DNA of 38,012 nt from Gymnopilus junonius (Eukaryota; Basidiomycota; Agaricomycetes; Agaricales; Galerinaceae), in contig JADNYJ010000312.1 of assembly GCA_015501075.1 (NCBI GenBank), positions 1 through 38,012 on the forward strand, read 5' to 3'. Below are positions 17,095 to 28,745 of the stretch, one piece after another. A program made the translations under genes and the position numbers. Position 1 is the first letter of the stretch. The number at the start of each line of letters is the position of its first letter. The notes under the pieces are model-generated. The model was not told where the DNA came from. It did no database searches and was given only the letters and a program-made list of their open reading frames with translations.

Positions 17095-19111
17095 ATGCCA
17101 CCTTCTACGCCATTGAAAACTGTATGCTCTCACTATGCCAAGGCATGGGTCACTACTGGCAGTGCACCTGCTGAAGCTTTTCACAAACCCACTATAGTCA
17201 TTCCAAAGGTCTCCAACATCTCCAACATTAAGAGTGAAGAGAAAGACGAAGAAGTTTCAGTGGCAAGTTCATTCTCTGCCTATGGATTTTTATCATACTA
17301 ATAATTCTCCATGTTTCTATATCCAGACCGAATCCTCATCTACTGCTTGGCAACTTCCCAGCGAGCCTGCCATCCCCAGGCATGAAAGACTCAACCACTA
17401 TTTGAACATGTATGAAAATATGGTTAATGACACCCCTTTCGAACTTGACAGGCTCAAGTACTTGCAGTGGCTAAAAGCAGTGAAAGAGAGGGAGAAGGCT
17501 GAGCAGGAGAAGGCACGAATTGAGCCACTGGAGAGCACCCATACACAAACCTCAAACACGCCACTATCTTCACCCAAACTTTGCCCATTGAAATCAAAAC
17601 CCCACTCCCCATTTTCACAGTCTCTACCTCCTTCAGAAGATGCATTGGAGGCTCTCCATCTGCCTGAAGACTTCATAGATGCATGGCTTTGAGTACAGGA
17701 CCTCACACACCTCCACTTTTTTTTTCTTCCACCAGATTCACAACCCTTGCTTTCAGACCTGAGATCCTACTCATACGTTCTGCTAAGGAAGCTCAAAGTG
17801 GAATATGAGGTGTCCATTGTTGGTGAGGCTGATGCTTTCTCTTGGGTACATCAATCTGTCTTATCCCATTGATCACAATTTAATAGTCATCTAATTCACC
17901 TGTTCGTCCACTGCAACAGATTGCTCAGACCCCTCGCCCATGCTTTACTGTGGGTCAAGCAGCACAAAAGGCTGCGAGGTTAGCACAGCACATACATGCC
18001 TTCCAGTCATCCTCCATCATCAATGTCAGTTGATCACCCTCAGGACAGTGAGTGGTACTGTCTCCAACATTGACTTTTCCCTCACAGATGATATTCAAGA
18101 TGATGACAATGAGGCTCTGGGCAGAATCAGCAACAATGACAGAGAAGCTGCAGAATGCATTGAACTTCCTGAAAACGTCAAAGGCGCTACAGCAGCTGCT
18201 AAATGTCAGGTGTGTGAATGTAATTGGCAGTCCTTATTGTACCTGATTCTTTTCTTTCCTTGTCCTCTAGCCACTTGCTATTGTTCGCCCTACAACCTTG
18301 GTCCCAGAGTTTGTACCCCCTGCCATCCAATCAGTGAGTTATTTTGGTACTATTATACCATACCTCCAGTACTTACTGCCTATCATTAGGGAAAAGCATG
18401 GGTACAGCATACCCATATGGGTCGCAGGTATGGGTACTGGCGGGTACGGGTATGGGTCATGATTCCCATACCCGTGACCTTTAAAACAAGCCCAAGAACA
18501 TCTGAAACGGATAAGAATTGAGTAAGATATAGCTGAAATATGCAATTTTTGCTAAATCAGCCATATCTTCCTCAGTTCTTAACCGTTTTGGCTGTTCTTG
18601 GTCTTGTTTTGAAGGGTAAACCCGCGGGTTTATGGGTATGGGTCAGGACGGGTACGGGTATGGGTCAGTGCCAAGATACCCGTGGGTTACCCATGCTTTT
18701 CCCTACCTATCATATCAGACTTATTGTGCTATCGCTTGCTAGAGCTCCGGCAAGTATGAAGAACCACCACGACCCTATCGTGATTTCTCTGGGGACAACT
18801 GGGCTGACAGCAACAAATGTGACCCTGCAGCTTATCCTGCCAACCTTCCACCCTTCACCACCCAAGGGAAGAAGCCTACAAGAGAGATCGAACACCTTGT
18901 TGAGAAGCTCAATGAACAGCAGTGGGAAAAGATTATTGAAACTGCTTTGACATTTTCCAAGAGGAGTGGGAAGAAAAGTTGTTTGCATGATTCATCTGAA
19001 GGCACAGTGGCCGAAAATGGTGATGCTAAGGGTGCAGCATGCGAGGAAGAGTCCGATTTTGAGCTTGAGGATGATGCTATGAATGTAGATCAGCCTGCTG
19101 AAGCTGCATAG
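17095..19111 (+). CDS. uncharacterised multi-exon gene with a MITE in an intron
   Basis: Exon 1 probably starts at 17095 (MPPSTPLKTVCSHYAKAW). A GC-AG intron (17263-17326, branch-like TACTAATA) leads in phase to an exon with HERLNHYLNMYENM and a charged helix (LKAVKEREKAEQEKARIE), ending DAWL at 17689. The middle (17700-18090) is unclear: a TGA sits at a possible splice border and two frames compete. The last part is clean: NNDREAAECIELPENV, intron 18210-18270, PLAIVRPTTLVPEFVPPAIQ, intron 18334-18742, then SGKYEEPPRPYRDFSGDNWA and an acidic tail to TAG 19109-19111, all in phase. No known domain is recognised. It may be a working host gene or a transposon-associated gene. Confidence 0.5.
18387..18705. 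mobile_element. hAT-type MITE, 319 bp, foldback
   Basis: Perfect 18-bp terminal inverted repeats TAGGGAAAAGCATGGGTA bound the element. A perfect 8-bp target duplication CCTATCAT flanks it (18379-18386 and 18706-18713). The interior is GGGTATGGGTA-rich near the ends and folds back on itself over most of its length. It resembles the large hAT element in its GGGTA subterminal repeats, but the termini differ, so the mobilising transposase need not be the same. Confidence 0.93.
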
Positions 19112-19958
19112 AGTGGAAAATTCCATTTTATTGATTTTTTTCCCCTGTGGCATGACACTTTTTAAAGTATGGCTATTATTTCAAGATCTCCAATATCAGC
19201 CCTTCCATCACTTTCCGTCACTTTCACCCCTTTGAAAAGTGCTGAAAAGTTTGGGGGGGTATTTCTAGAAAGTGTTTGGAGCTTTCACACTTTTCAAATT
19301 TTCAGCACTTGGAAAAGTGTTGAAAGTGGTGAAAGTGTAATAGGGTGTTTCACGTTAGCATTTTTGGGCCATTTTTAGACCATTTTTGATCTCATTTCTA
19401 ATTTCATTTTTCTGAAAAATCATCTCGAAAATCAATCAAAAATCATGCTTAATGTGAATCCCCTCAAAACTCGATGTCATTTTTTACACTGCTGGCACAG
19501 GGTTATTTAAGTCAACAAAAAATGATTGAGAGAATTTATTAAACATGTTTGCATTTTTGACCTGCTTTATTGACATATAAAACCTATTTTAAATTCAACA
19601 TTTTTCGATATGAAAAATTCACTAACAATGGTTTCATTTTTAATGCATTCATTCAAGTTAAGATTTAAGAGTTTGAGTGGGATTTATAAGCTTCAGAATC
19701 ATTTTGAAAAATGTGTCCTTTGTGAATAAAATTATGGACATAAAAAAAGAGACATTTCAGGGAAACACAAATGCAACACAAATCTTGCCTTTTCATTAAG
19801 TTTATTGAGTCTTTAAATGTGAGATAAAATGTAACATTGACATTAGGTTTCCAGTAACACAAAATAATTTCTAAAACTATATATTTCAGGCAGAAGAAAA
19901 TAAATTGCATGCTGTGGGGGTCACTGCAAGGTCCACAAAAGCGAGTCGCTTGCCTACG
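19112..19958. other. AT-rich intergenic with a small inverted-repeat block
   Basis: No gene is supported between the plus-strand gene and the CACTA transposase tail. Around 19204-19347, CACTTTC-type motifs at the left face GAAAGTG-type motifs at the right as an imperfect inverted repeat about 145 bp across, perhaps a small decayed MITE. No target duplication could be identified. The remainder is AT-rich without clear structure. Confidence 0.4.
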
Positions 19959-22900
19959 TCATAGAGTCAGTCTTCCAGAAAAAGTTCCTACACAGCCACA
20001 TATCAGCTTACAGCAAAACCCAGGTAAAAGTGGCAGCAAACTTACATGGGACAGACCTATCATAACCATCAGATCCTTTTCTTCCCATTGTAAAGGTAGG
20101 TAGGCAAAATGGGAATGAATGTCACTCAGGCAGAACAACTCTAGCTCTCCCAATTTCTGACTCCAAAGCTGTGCTTGAAGGAGAGGGAAAGATGTAAACA
20201 GATCAGTGTGCACATTAGCTGGCTTGTACTTCCAGGCAGTGATATAAGTTGCAGTACAAGGGTCATCATGATCTTCGAAGTCAACTTGAGTGATATAATC
20301 AATGCATGCTGGCAAGTACTTGTTCAGAGAACCAGAATGAAGTAATATAGATGAGTTGCTGAGATGCTTCCAGGATGATGAATATGTTAACCCATGAATC
20401 ACAACATGTGACAGGACAGTTGCACCCAACGCTAGTCAAATGATGCAAGAAGACATTCCTGAAGCACTTCTGGAAGAGGCATCACTGGATGCTTTGTCCG
20501 AGCTGTAAAATCCTCTACCTGCTCTTCATCATCATGGACTTCATGTCAAGACAGGCTGAGAATGTCAGTCACAAGGGTATTTCGGACTTGTGGATTGATA
20601 AGGCTTCTGAGCATGGGCTCACAATTTTGGATGACCTCAGGCGTTCCAACTCTATGGAAGAGATTTCATAAATTACTTGCTCACATAAATGAACGTGAGA
20701 TTGTTTCCTCATATTCACCTATAACTCATTAGTATACTTACAAACAAACCAAACTCAACACCTACTTGGTTTGTAGTTTGTCAGATGCATTGGAGCATGC
20801 CGATAACCCTTTCAAATGGAAAGGTCCACCAGGAATGAACTGGGCCATAAAATACAAGGTATTCATAGAGGTGAATGGCCATGTGTTGATTAGGAATGAA
20901 TGCATATTGCGGGAACAACTCCTTCAAGCCATGAAGGTATGCGAGCATGTGGTCAAGGTAAGTTTTGGCATGTACAACTGAGGTAACTTGAGAGGTGGCA
21001 GTGGCAACTGCTGAAACAAGGTGGAGGGTGATTTCAAGGATACGATGGCACCTCTCAGCTCAGTCAGTGGGTCCACCAGAATTGGACCAAAGGCAAGTCA
21101 AGGTAATAGGTAGGAGGGTCATTCCAAGGACATGCCATTGGTCAGCTTTGAGCTTTCCATGACTGCTTAGACCAAGTTTGGCTGGCAGAGACATCAACCA
21201 TGATGGTCGAACCAGGTGTTCAATGTCAGAATGTATCTCTGCCACCTCCTTCTGTGTAAGAATGTGACCACACTGGGTGCCTGATGCCAAATGACCCTCT
21301 GGATCATACTCAGTTTCAGTTTCATGCATTCGCTGGAAATAAGAAGTCATGAGCAGATAGGACAACAAAGCAGGAATGAAAAGAAGCCCACCCAGTGAAG
21401 AATGCCATGAGAATAATCTGCATGGGTAGGCTCTTTTGTCTTACTTATATCAGTTGTGATCGGCTTACAGCCAAGCTCAAGTGCTACCACTTGCAAAATT
21501 GAGAGGTGTTGCGAAGAGAATCGCTTCTGCCACATCAACATCCCTGCCTCCATCCGAAGATCCTGACACATAGGATGTTCCAGCCAGCAGATAATCCATC
21601 TCATTGATGTGCATTCACCCTTGCTCATTTGCTTCCATGAATCAGAGATATTGACATTGAAAACAGGTGGCTCCTTCTCAGCTTTGGGGACTCATAGCCC
21701 AAGGATGGTATCAAAATGTTCGTGGATGAGGCCAAGGAAGACTCAAGAGATTGTGCATTGCATCAACAACAACAAAGCGTGATGGGTCAAAGTATGGAAG
21801 ATGAAGGAGTTGCAACCAGCAAATGCCAGTGCTAGTGACAATTTTGTCAGCTGTTGGACTTGAACCAGCCCTTCTGAATTGCTTGGCTGTTCTTCGACAG
21901 TCTTCATTGGTTCTCCAATGCCAAGAGGTATAATCGAGATTCCTGTATCCATGCGTTTTGAGATTACAATGACAGATTGAACAAAAATGAGTATGGGCAA
22001 TAGACGCAAAGCCTGCAGTTTTTTGGGCAGCAGGTAAGTCACAGACGATGCACACTATGGTACATCACACTAGTTGCCCACCCGGATGGCCATCAGTTTG
22101 ACTGTAATGGACACCAGGATCCCAGAACTTGAGAAAGTCGTCAACTAATGGCTTGAGGAAGTGGTTGATCACTGACAAAGGGGGTTCATTTGGTCCAGGA
22201 ATTACACCAGCGAGAAACATGTTCTCAGGCTTGTAGCAAATATTGGGGGGTAGATTGAGGCAGACAAGGGTGATAAGACCAATTGAGATTTTCTTACCCA
22301 CTTGTTTGTTGCCCAGCGGGTTGAAGAAATCAATAGATAGAGAGAAGACATAGCATCCCTCACCATTGCCCATGCTGAAGTGAGCACCATTCAGCCCTTT
22401 GAAATTGCAGAGAATATCAGTGTCGAAAATGTCGCACATTGTGCGGGCAACTCCTGGCAGGGTCTTAGACCTATCCCATGATTTATCTGCATCTGCTTCA
22501 ACTCCAGGGCATGAAACAAGTTGCCCAACCCAAGTGAAGGGATTGAAGTAGATGAAGGGTTTTATTGGTATGTAGATTGTATGCTTCTCAATCACCCAAG
22601 GATGTAGGAGCTGTTCTTTGCATCATCTGCCCATGTGATGAGCTTTACAGCAGGAAGGGTATATAGCAACAGGGGACCCGTCTTTGTACTTCGCAGCATA
22701 TGTGGCTTGACACTTGTCATTTGGGCAAACCACATAGATGATGGCATCAGCTTCCAGGTCAAGTGAGTTTTTAAATGAGCAAGGGTCAGACAGAAAGTCA
22801 GATAGCACCTTTCAGTCTTGTGCAGAAAGATTGGGGTTGCTTTGCATGAAGGAGAGTTGTACTAGATATTGCAGCATTTCCATCAGAGCAGATGTACCAT

Positions 22901-23645
22901 TTCGACCAATGCTGAAAAGAGTCTGAAACATGATGGCGATGAATATGGATAACTGGAGGATAGGATCGACATGGGCAAGCAGTGGGTTGAAGAAATGGTC
23001 TATATATTTGGTATCGAAATCTCTAATTAACATATGCTATTGTGATTCATCTTACCTGTAGAAACCTTGATATCAGGAGTTTTCATTTCCCTGATCCAGG
23101 ACAGCTTTGCTTCTTCCAACTTTTTCATGATATCATCCACTTTGTCTGAGACTTGATGCTTCATGACAGTAATGGATGACGCTGTGTACACAACTTTGCT
23201 GAGATCCATCTGGATGCAGACACATTCAGCATGGTGGTGCCTTAATGGAAATGCATCTGCAGGTGGAATTGTGGAAAGTTTCTCGAGTTCAGTGGCCACA
23301 TCGACGGAAAGAACAGTCGATGGCCGATTCAATTTCGGCAAGACGGGAGAGGAGGTTGCAAATAATTTTTGGCAAGAAGAACATGGATTGGAAGACTGTG
23401 GCACAGAGAAATTTTTGCCTTCCCTGTCCCCAGGTTGTGACCAAAGTTCGTTCACCTGAAGCTGATGATGGAGTGGGAATGGAATCGGAGATGGCCAGGG
23501 AGGCAAAATGTTGCCCAACTTTCTCAATTTCATTGTCAAGAACTCGCTTTGAGTCTTCGGCAAGTTTTGCAGCAAAAAATTCTTCGATCCTTGCGGAGAT
23601 GATTGTTGTAAGTGCAGATGTCCAGCTCCACTCCACCTTCAACAA
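19959..23645 (-). pseudogene. CACTA (EnSpm) Tnp2-type transposase, decayed
   Basis: Reading leftwards: an N-terminal region of predicted helices (23.0-23.6 kb); a Cys pair region VCPNDKCQATYAAKY (22690-22740); YIPIKPFIYFNPFTW; CDIFDTDILCNFKGL; SLSIDFFNPLGNKQ; GVIPGPNEPPLSVINHFLKP (about 22120-22210); CDLPAAQKTAGFAS; YFDPSRFVVVDAMHN (about 21750-21800); and the C-terminal SWWTFPFERVIGML (near 20810) and TYSSSWKHLSNSSILLH (near 20380). These are the successive landmarks of fungal Tnp2 transposases. At least four in-frame TGA codons occur where Arg is expected (21060-21062, 22065-22067, 22623-22625, 22812-22814). The full length in relatives is over 1000 residues, consistent with the 3.7-kb span. 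CACTA termini were not located. Confidence 0.85.
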
Positions 23646-24600
23646 GCCCGCATTTGCTGGTGGTACATGTGCATGTTCGAGTGGGCATTTCCTGGAGTTA
23701 TATCATCAGTCAAAAAAACACCAATAGCTGAGTGTTCGAAGGACTGACAAGAAACCAAGACAGTTAGAAAGCATGTCTATGGGACAAGAGGGATCGCAAT
23801 GTGTTCTGGACACCCAGAGCATGTAAGGGATGGCAGAGAAAGGCGGGAAGTATATTGAAGTCCTGTGGCCTCTTAAAGTAAGCATCGCGCTGACTCGAAC
23901 AATAAATAATACACTTACCATGGAGACCTTGTCATACTTGTAACCCTAGTTCACTCAACAAATAGGCTTGACTTCTCAGCATTTTGATATAAGCTGCTTT
24001 GTACACTAATGTTATCTGGGTGTCCAGATAATATCCTGGCTTCAATTAGTTTCCTCAGATCAATATTTATTCGCATTCATGATTGGTTGACATAAGTTTT
24101 CAAAGTGTATCCAAACTATTCCAACTGTTCCACTCCCCATCCTCATCCATCTCTTTGTCTTCATCATCCTCATCAGTAATGCCAACATGAACCTGTGTAC
24201 TGCTTGGATCCCATGTTGAATATCTGGCATTGCTGATGTGAACCTGTGGTGTGTCGTGCTGATCGGCAGTGGCATTCATAGTGATTAGGGCACTTTGGGC
24301 CATCTTGTTCAATATTTAGCCAAAAAAACTCTCATTTTATGGGTACAGACCTTCAATGTATGTGGTAGCCAGACTCCTGAGGACCAATATGCAATGGTAA
24401 GAATCATAAGGAAGTTCAGAACCATAATGATTGTTCTGTGGCCTTTGTCATTGTCGGCCTGCTTCCTGGAATGCATAGACTGGTGAATGTGAGGACAGTT
24501 CTCCATACTAAAGGAGCAAGCTCACAGGCTTTTCCCATATAATGATATTGGAACATTCAAGTGAACTACCACTGGCTATGAGATGGCAATCCTTGTTGGA
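23646..24600. other. spacer with possible last exons of the WD40 gene
   Basis: Besides hairpin cluster 1, the minus strand at about 24100-24510 holds a hydrophobic stretch (IIMVLNFLMILTIAYW) and an acidic stretch (DEDDEDKEMDEDGEW). Both could be C-terminal exons of the WD40 protein, giving it a membrane anchor and an acidic tail. The frames are not joined by splice sites I can prove. Nothing else in the stretch looks coding. Confidence 0.3.
23805..24028. repeat. hairpin cluster 1 (two copies of CTGG-GTGT-CCAG)
   Basis: 23805-23818 reads TCTGGACACCCAGA and 24015-24028 reads its exact reverse complement, TCTGGGTGTCCAGA. Outside the core the second copy extends as a complementary pair (TTAT before, ATAA after), and the first with one mismatch. 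The cluster lies between the CACTA transposase and the WD40 gene; the two copies face away from each other. Confidence 0.88.
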
Positions 24601-24606
24601 TATTGT

Positions 24607-25800
24607 CTAATACAAGTCAATATTGGGCCTTTTGATTAAACAGTCACTTATGCATACAGTTTGTACTTCAGTATTCTTACCGCCCTGCTTCAATACCTGT
24701 TTCGGTTCAAGAGAGGATAAGGAAAATGTGTAAATTTCACCATGGTCACTACCGCAGACCACAACTGATGATCCCTCAGCAAAAACACCATCCTTGATGC
24801 ATCTTTTGTTTGTAAGGATGGGAAAGCTATGTGATGGCGATGAGCATGGTAGGTGGTAGAGATCAAATCCCCTCACAAGGTTTTCTATGAGAAGCAATTG
24901 CCCATCCAGGCTGATGCTGGCATGCCCACTTCATAAGAGGGTCAGTATTGGAATATGATCTCGGAAGGTCATACTTACACTCCAGACTTTAAGACCTTAC
25001 ACCAGTCCTCCTTCCCAGATTCGACATCTCGACAAATCCTGCCAAAGTTGAAAAAATAATAAGTATCAATGTCGCTTCATTTGAAGTGTCCTCTCACATT
25101 TCGCCAGTTTCGAGGATGAAAATCAAAAGTTTACATCCCGAGTTGTAAAAGTGGATGGAACTGGCTATGTAGGCATTTCCATCGCTCTCCACATTGGAGG
25201 CCCAAAGCCGTAGCATTGTCCCTATGTCCTCATAAGTTGCTGCCACATTATCTGTGAAAATATCTTACCATTTCTTCCCACCTCATAGAGGGTAACATTG
25301 CTGTGGTGACTACTGACAGCCAAACATGATGTCTGGATATCATAGTCTACTGCCTCAACAGGATCACTGGGGGTGAATACTCGCATAGTAGCAATCTCTA
25401 CCATTGCAGTCTGTGTCGGAGGTCAGTACATTTTCCAAAGCATGGAAAATAATTGCTTACATTAGTACAGTTCTGGCAGAAGATAATAAGGAAGCCGCGC
25501 CCTGTCCCAAAAGTGAGTTGCTGCATATCTTCCTTGACTTTACCCCCAAGCCAGACCAAACAGGTAACCTGGCCCCATTGTTGACCAGGGTCCTCAAGAA
25601 CCTCCTTGCACTCTTTAGTTGAAACATCCCAAATATGAACAGTTTTGTCATTGCCTATGGACTTTACATTAGTCTACATGTCACAATATCTGATCGAGGG
25701 CATCTTACCACTGCTGGCCAGCAGTGCTCCATCATGATTGAATGACAAGCAGTTTATAGGCCCTTTAAGGCCCAAAAACCTTGCATATTTCACATAAACC
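24607..25800 (-). pseudogene. WD40-repeat protein gene
   Basis: On the minus strand, LKGPINCLSFNHDGALLASS (near 25730) is followed after an intron by DKTVHIWDVSTKECKEVL and WGQVTCLVWLGG, then FGTGRGFLIIFC. Next come DPVEAVDYDIQTSCLAVSS with VTLYEVGRNGKIF, then SLDGQLLLIENLVRGFDLY and GVFAEGSSVVVCGSDHGEIYT (24690-24900). The SxD..LLxS and VxIWD signatures are WD40 blades; such propellers serve as protein-binding platforms. Several introns are implied and parts of the middle (24960-25220) are hard to read, so it may be partly decayed. Similar WD40 genes are, as far as I recall, multicopy in mushroom genomes. The flanking hairpins suggest it travels with a mobile unit. Confidence 0.7.
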
Positions 25801-26261
25801 TACATTTTTGGTTATATAGCACATGAAGAGAAGAGGTGTATTTACTCACATTGCTATGTGGGGTGGCCTTTAAGAAATATTTGAAGCCTTTGAGCAATAG
25901 AGTGATGAGCATGAGTAATGTGAGGTGGTGGAGAGTGATTTTGGGAGGTTCACACTGATATGCAACATACTTATGTGAGGAGCACCTTTTGTGAAAGTAA
26001 AGCTAATTGTCTGGATGACCATGACGACAAAATCGATCAGACTGCTTGAAATGCTTTAACCTGCTTAGACACATACCCCATTTGGGAATGGTAATATTGA
26101 GTTACCAACAGGACAAAGGAAGAATGCAAAGCTGTGATTATGTAGTCATTAGGAACCACAAGGTAGTAAGGGTAAAAAAAAGGATACAAGGTATGGAATA
26201 TGCCTAGGAAAAATATAAATGAGGGACAAATCAAGTGATACTCAACCCAAAACTACATACC
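25801..26261. other. intergenic between divergent genes
   Basis: This stretch lies between the 5' side of the minus-strand WD40 gene and the ATG of the plus-strand gene at 26262, so it probably holds both promoters. It is AT-rich. No TATA box, repeat or RNA gene stands out clearly. Confidence 0.35.
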
Positions 26262-27073
26262 ATGGATGCACACATTGCGCGACATAAGCCACTCATCACC
26301 CGCAGAACAGTCTTCTCACCAAGGTCATTCCCTCACCAGCCAAAGATCACATGAAGAATGGACTTCTCCTCCCTTATTGTCAAGCCAAGGAGGCGATCCA
26401 CAATTTGTGAGTGCTCTGAAACCCCGGACTCCTTGCACTTATCAGCATTGTGATGGTTTGCAACTCCAGAAACCATCCAGCACAATGCAATGCAAGGAAG
26501 GGCTCCTACACCAAAAAGTGTTTCATTCAGCAAAGAGATGGATGTTGACTCCACTGACTCTCAATCTGAAGATGAGGAAGATGAAGAATCTGAGGGTGAA
26601 ATCATTAAACTAATCCCCAAGCCTAAAGGCGAGGCTGGGGTGTCCTGGGTCAGGGGGCTACAGTTTGCAAGAAGTGCTGGCATGGAGTGAAAAAACCTAT
26701 GAAACAGTGGTAGTGAGTACCCATTTGATCATGCATCTCGTAACTTACTTATTGAATTGTACAAGGACTTTGTACATAAAAAGCCAAGAAAAAGTGCCTG
26801 GACCTATCGAAAAGCTATAACAAACAGGACAAGAAACTTGTGAAGGAAATCTGTGAGGAAGTCAGGAAGGAGTACTGTATCTTAGATGACTACAAGAATT
26901 ACTGGCCGGTGCATGACATGTTGAAGCTCCACCTCAAGTACACCTCAGAGGCTGCCCGTCATGCAAAAACTGCATCAGCTACGAAGAAAATAGACAAAGT
27001 AAGTTTAACTATAAAGTCATTGTTTCAGTACTCACTTTTAAAGATTATAAAGGCAGCTTCAGGTTCCAAGTAG
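26262..27073 (+). pseudogene. uncharacterised transposon-associated gene
   Basis: ATG at 26262 opens MDAHIARHKPLITRRTVFSP. An in-frame TGA follows at 26352-26354, after KIT, at an expected Arg codon. Downstream are RAPTPKSVSFSKEMDVDSTD, an acidic stretch, and a basic LIPKPKGEAG leading (with a frame change) to SLQEVLAWSEKTYETV. After a probable intron starting GTGAGT near 26712 comes KEICEEVRKEYCILDDYKNYWPVHDMLKLHLKYTS. The GEAG...SLQ...L.W...Y and the LxDYxxxWPV.D.L..HLK pattern recur, to my recollection, in unnamed proteins next to mushroom transposons. No enzymatic motif is visible. Function unknown. Confidence 0.55.
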
Positions 27074-27663
27074 TGATACCCAGGACATATAGCTGTCAGA
27101 TATATTCTATAGAATGTCTTAGTGCATTTATAATCACTACATAATGGTACATACCTCTATAAGCAAGGACCAGAGTACCTAGCATACGGACATGTGGGTC
27201 GAAGATCTACATTGATCGAAGAGGAAATAATAAATCTGATTAGTTGAGCTGCAATATCATGCTCTGGGTTGTGCCCTGGACACCCACAGTACAACCCCAG
27301 CACCAATAGTGTGGTCTGGACACCCAGAACACACCTGATGTGGTGAGCAAGAGATAACAAGTAGTTGTCAGTGATCGATCAGTTCGACTCATGTCATTGT
27401 GCGTGTTTGGTTCTCTCTTCATAACCAAATACCAACACACTCACCGTCCAGACATTCTCAAGACTCAAATGCAGGCATTGGTTTCTATGCTCATCCTCTG
27501 GGTGTCCAGAGGATCAATCTCTCAGATTTAAGTCCTCTGTCTGCTTCCTATTGCTTGAATTATTGTCTTTTTTCTCAAACTCTGATTGTATGCTAGGATA
27601 TTGATATAAGAAAGCTACTAAAGTGACCATCAAGGTCTGCAAGTCATCAAAACATCCCATCCA
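27074..27663. other. spacer with hairpin cluster 2
   Basis: This lies between two convergent genes (26262-27073 plus, 27664-28243 minus). Apart from three hairpin copies the stretch holds an inverted motif pair around 27401-27440 (GTGTTTGGT and ACCAAATACCAACACAC). No gene is supported. Confidence 0.5.
27275..27510. repeat. hairpin cluster 2 (three copies)
   Basis: 27275-27288 (CCTGGACACCCACA, decayed arm), 27315-27328 (TCTGGACACCCAGA, exact) and 27497-27510 (TCTGGGTGTCCAGA, exact, opposite orientation). The third extends to complementary 9-base arms, ATCCTCTGG and CCAGAGGAT, around the GTGT loop. As in cluster 1, copies on the left show ACAC and the one on the right GTGT. Confidence 0.88.
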
Positions 27664-28243
27664 TCACCATCTGCAGAAATGGAATTCTGTTGGTACATCT
27701 CCAAGCAAAGCTTGTTCAACCTCTGCAAGAAACCTGGACTGCAGCTGGTAAGCCTTCAAAAATGTAGTAAATAATGCCAGTGCTTACTTTTTAACTGCAT
27801 AAGATACCTGTTTGGCATCCTTACCTCACATGTCAACAGGATACAGAGGATTACGCTTTCCGATCCACAAGACATAGAGGTCACCCCTCCACTGCACCCC
27901 TAGCTTTCTCAGTGCTGCATTCCTCTCCAACCCGATCACTGGTTTCTTACATGATATCTGGAAGGGATGAGATTTGCAGCCTTCCCAGAGATAGATGGTG
28001 AAGTTGTAGATCTTGGCATTTACAACTCGATCTTTGAAAATCTGATGTGTTTGTCAAAGCAGTGAGGTCCTGTTGTCATCCCAAGCAATGAAAGGGGAGA
28101 AAAATGGTTTTTCAATGTCATAATAGAAAAGGCAGCTGGTATAGGCATAATGTTTTGCCTAATAACTGTGAGTTATGATGGTATTGACACTCTGTTGTTG
28201 TACTTACTTTTGGAGACCAGTGGATAGGCTTCTTGTGTGGCAT
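27664..28243 (-). pseudogene. uncharacterised gene, two or three exons
   Basis: ATG at 28241-28243 opens MPHKKPIHWSPK. A short intron, GTAAGTAC to TTATTAG, joins in phase to AKHYAYTSCLFYYDIEKPFF, PFIAWDDNRTS, then QTHQIFKDRVVNAKIYNF, TIYLWEGCKSHPFQ, ALRKLGVQWRGDLYVLWIGK and NPLYP. A second intron leads to LQSRFLAEVEQALLGDV and a TGA at 27664-27666. One in-frame TGA (28054-28056) stands where Arg is expected (LL-stop-QTHQ). The protein would be about 160 residues. I do not know the family, but the conservation-like texture (aromatic, no low complexity) argues it was a real gene. It is convergent with the preceding gene. Confidence 0.5.
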
Positions 28244-28745
28244 GACAGCACGAGTCACTGTTTCAGGGAGTAGATGTTACGACATTAAGAGTTGTTATTG
28301 GACCTTCAAGTTTGAGATCTCTTAGAAGTATTGGATTCATCGTGAGCCTGTATTTGAATGAAATGGGTTTATTAGATTGCTAGCCCTTGACAATAAAGTT
28401 GCCATAGTAGAGACCCATAGCAGAGGACCCTGTTTGAAAATACCAGTGAATGGAGCTCAGCTATTGTGCATGCCGTTTTCAAAGCTCAAGAAAAGGGATT
28501 GCAATGTATTAAATTTCGAGCTGCTCCACAATATAATTGCCACAATAATTGAGTCAATAGAAATCAGAATTTGGCAATGAAGTAGAATGGAGGTTAGTTA
28601 TTATACCTGCATGTTTGAAGCAACTAGGTACATTCCAAAATCCTCAATAAGTATATACCTGCATGGGCATCGCATCGACTCCCTGGACAATAATCAACAA
28701 CTTTCAATAAATTCTTTGACCTAAAAGGACCCCAAGCGATTCGCC
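28244..28745. other. intergenic between divergent genes
   Basis: The stretch separates the minus-strand gene ending upstream from the plus-strand gene starting at 28746 and probably carries both promoters. A 67-codon open frame at 28377-28580 has no likeness to any protein I know and I do not call it a gene. No repeats stand out. Confidence 0.35.

Noticed and set aside
19204..19347. A definite MITE built on CACTTTC/GAAAGTG inverted motifs
   Set aside because: The inverted repeat is imperfect and no target duplication could be found. It is only mentioned as a possible relic.
20766..20981. A plus-strand protein of 71 residues reading ALEHADNPFKWKGPPG
   Set aside because: The opposite strand encodes the conserved C-terminal segment of the Tnp2 transposase (YGPVHSWWTFPFERVIG). 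The plus-strand frame is its shadow.
24005..24012. The CACTA string near 24005 as the terminus of the Tnp2 element
   Set aside because: A five-base match is expected by chance many times in this window. No matching inverted partner or 3-bp duplication could be found on the left side.
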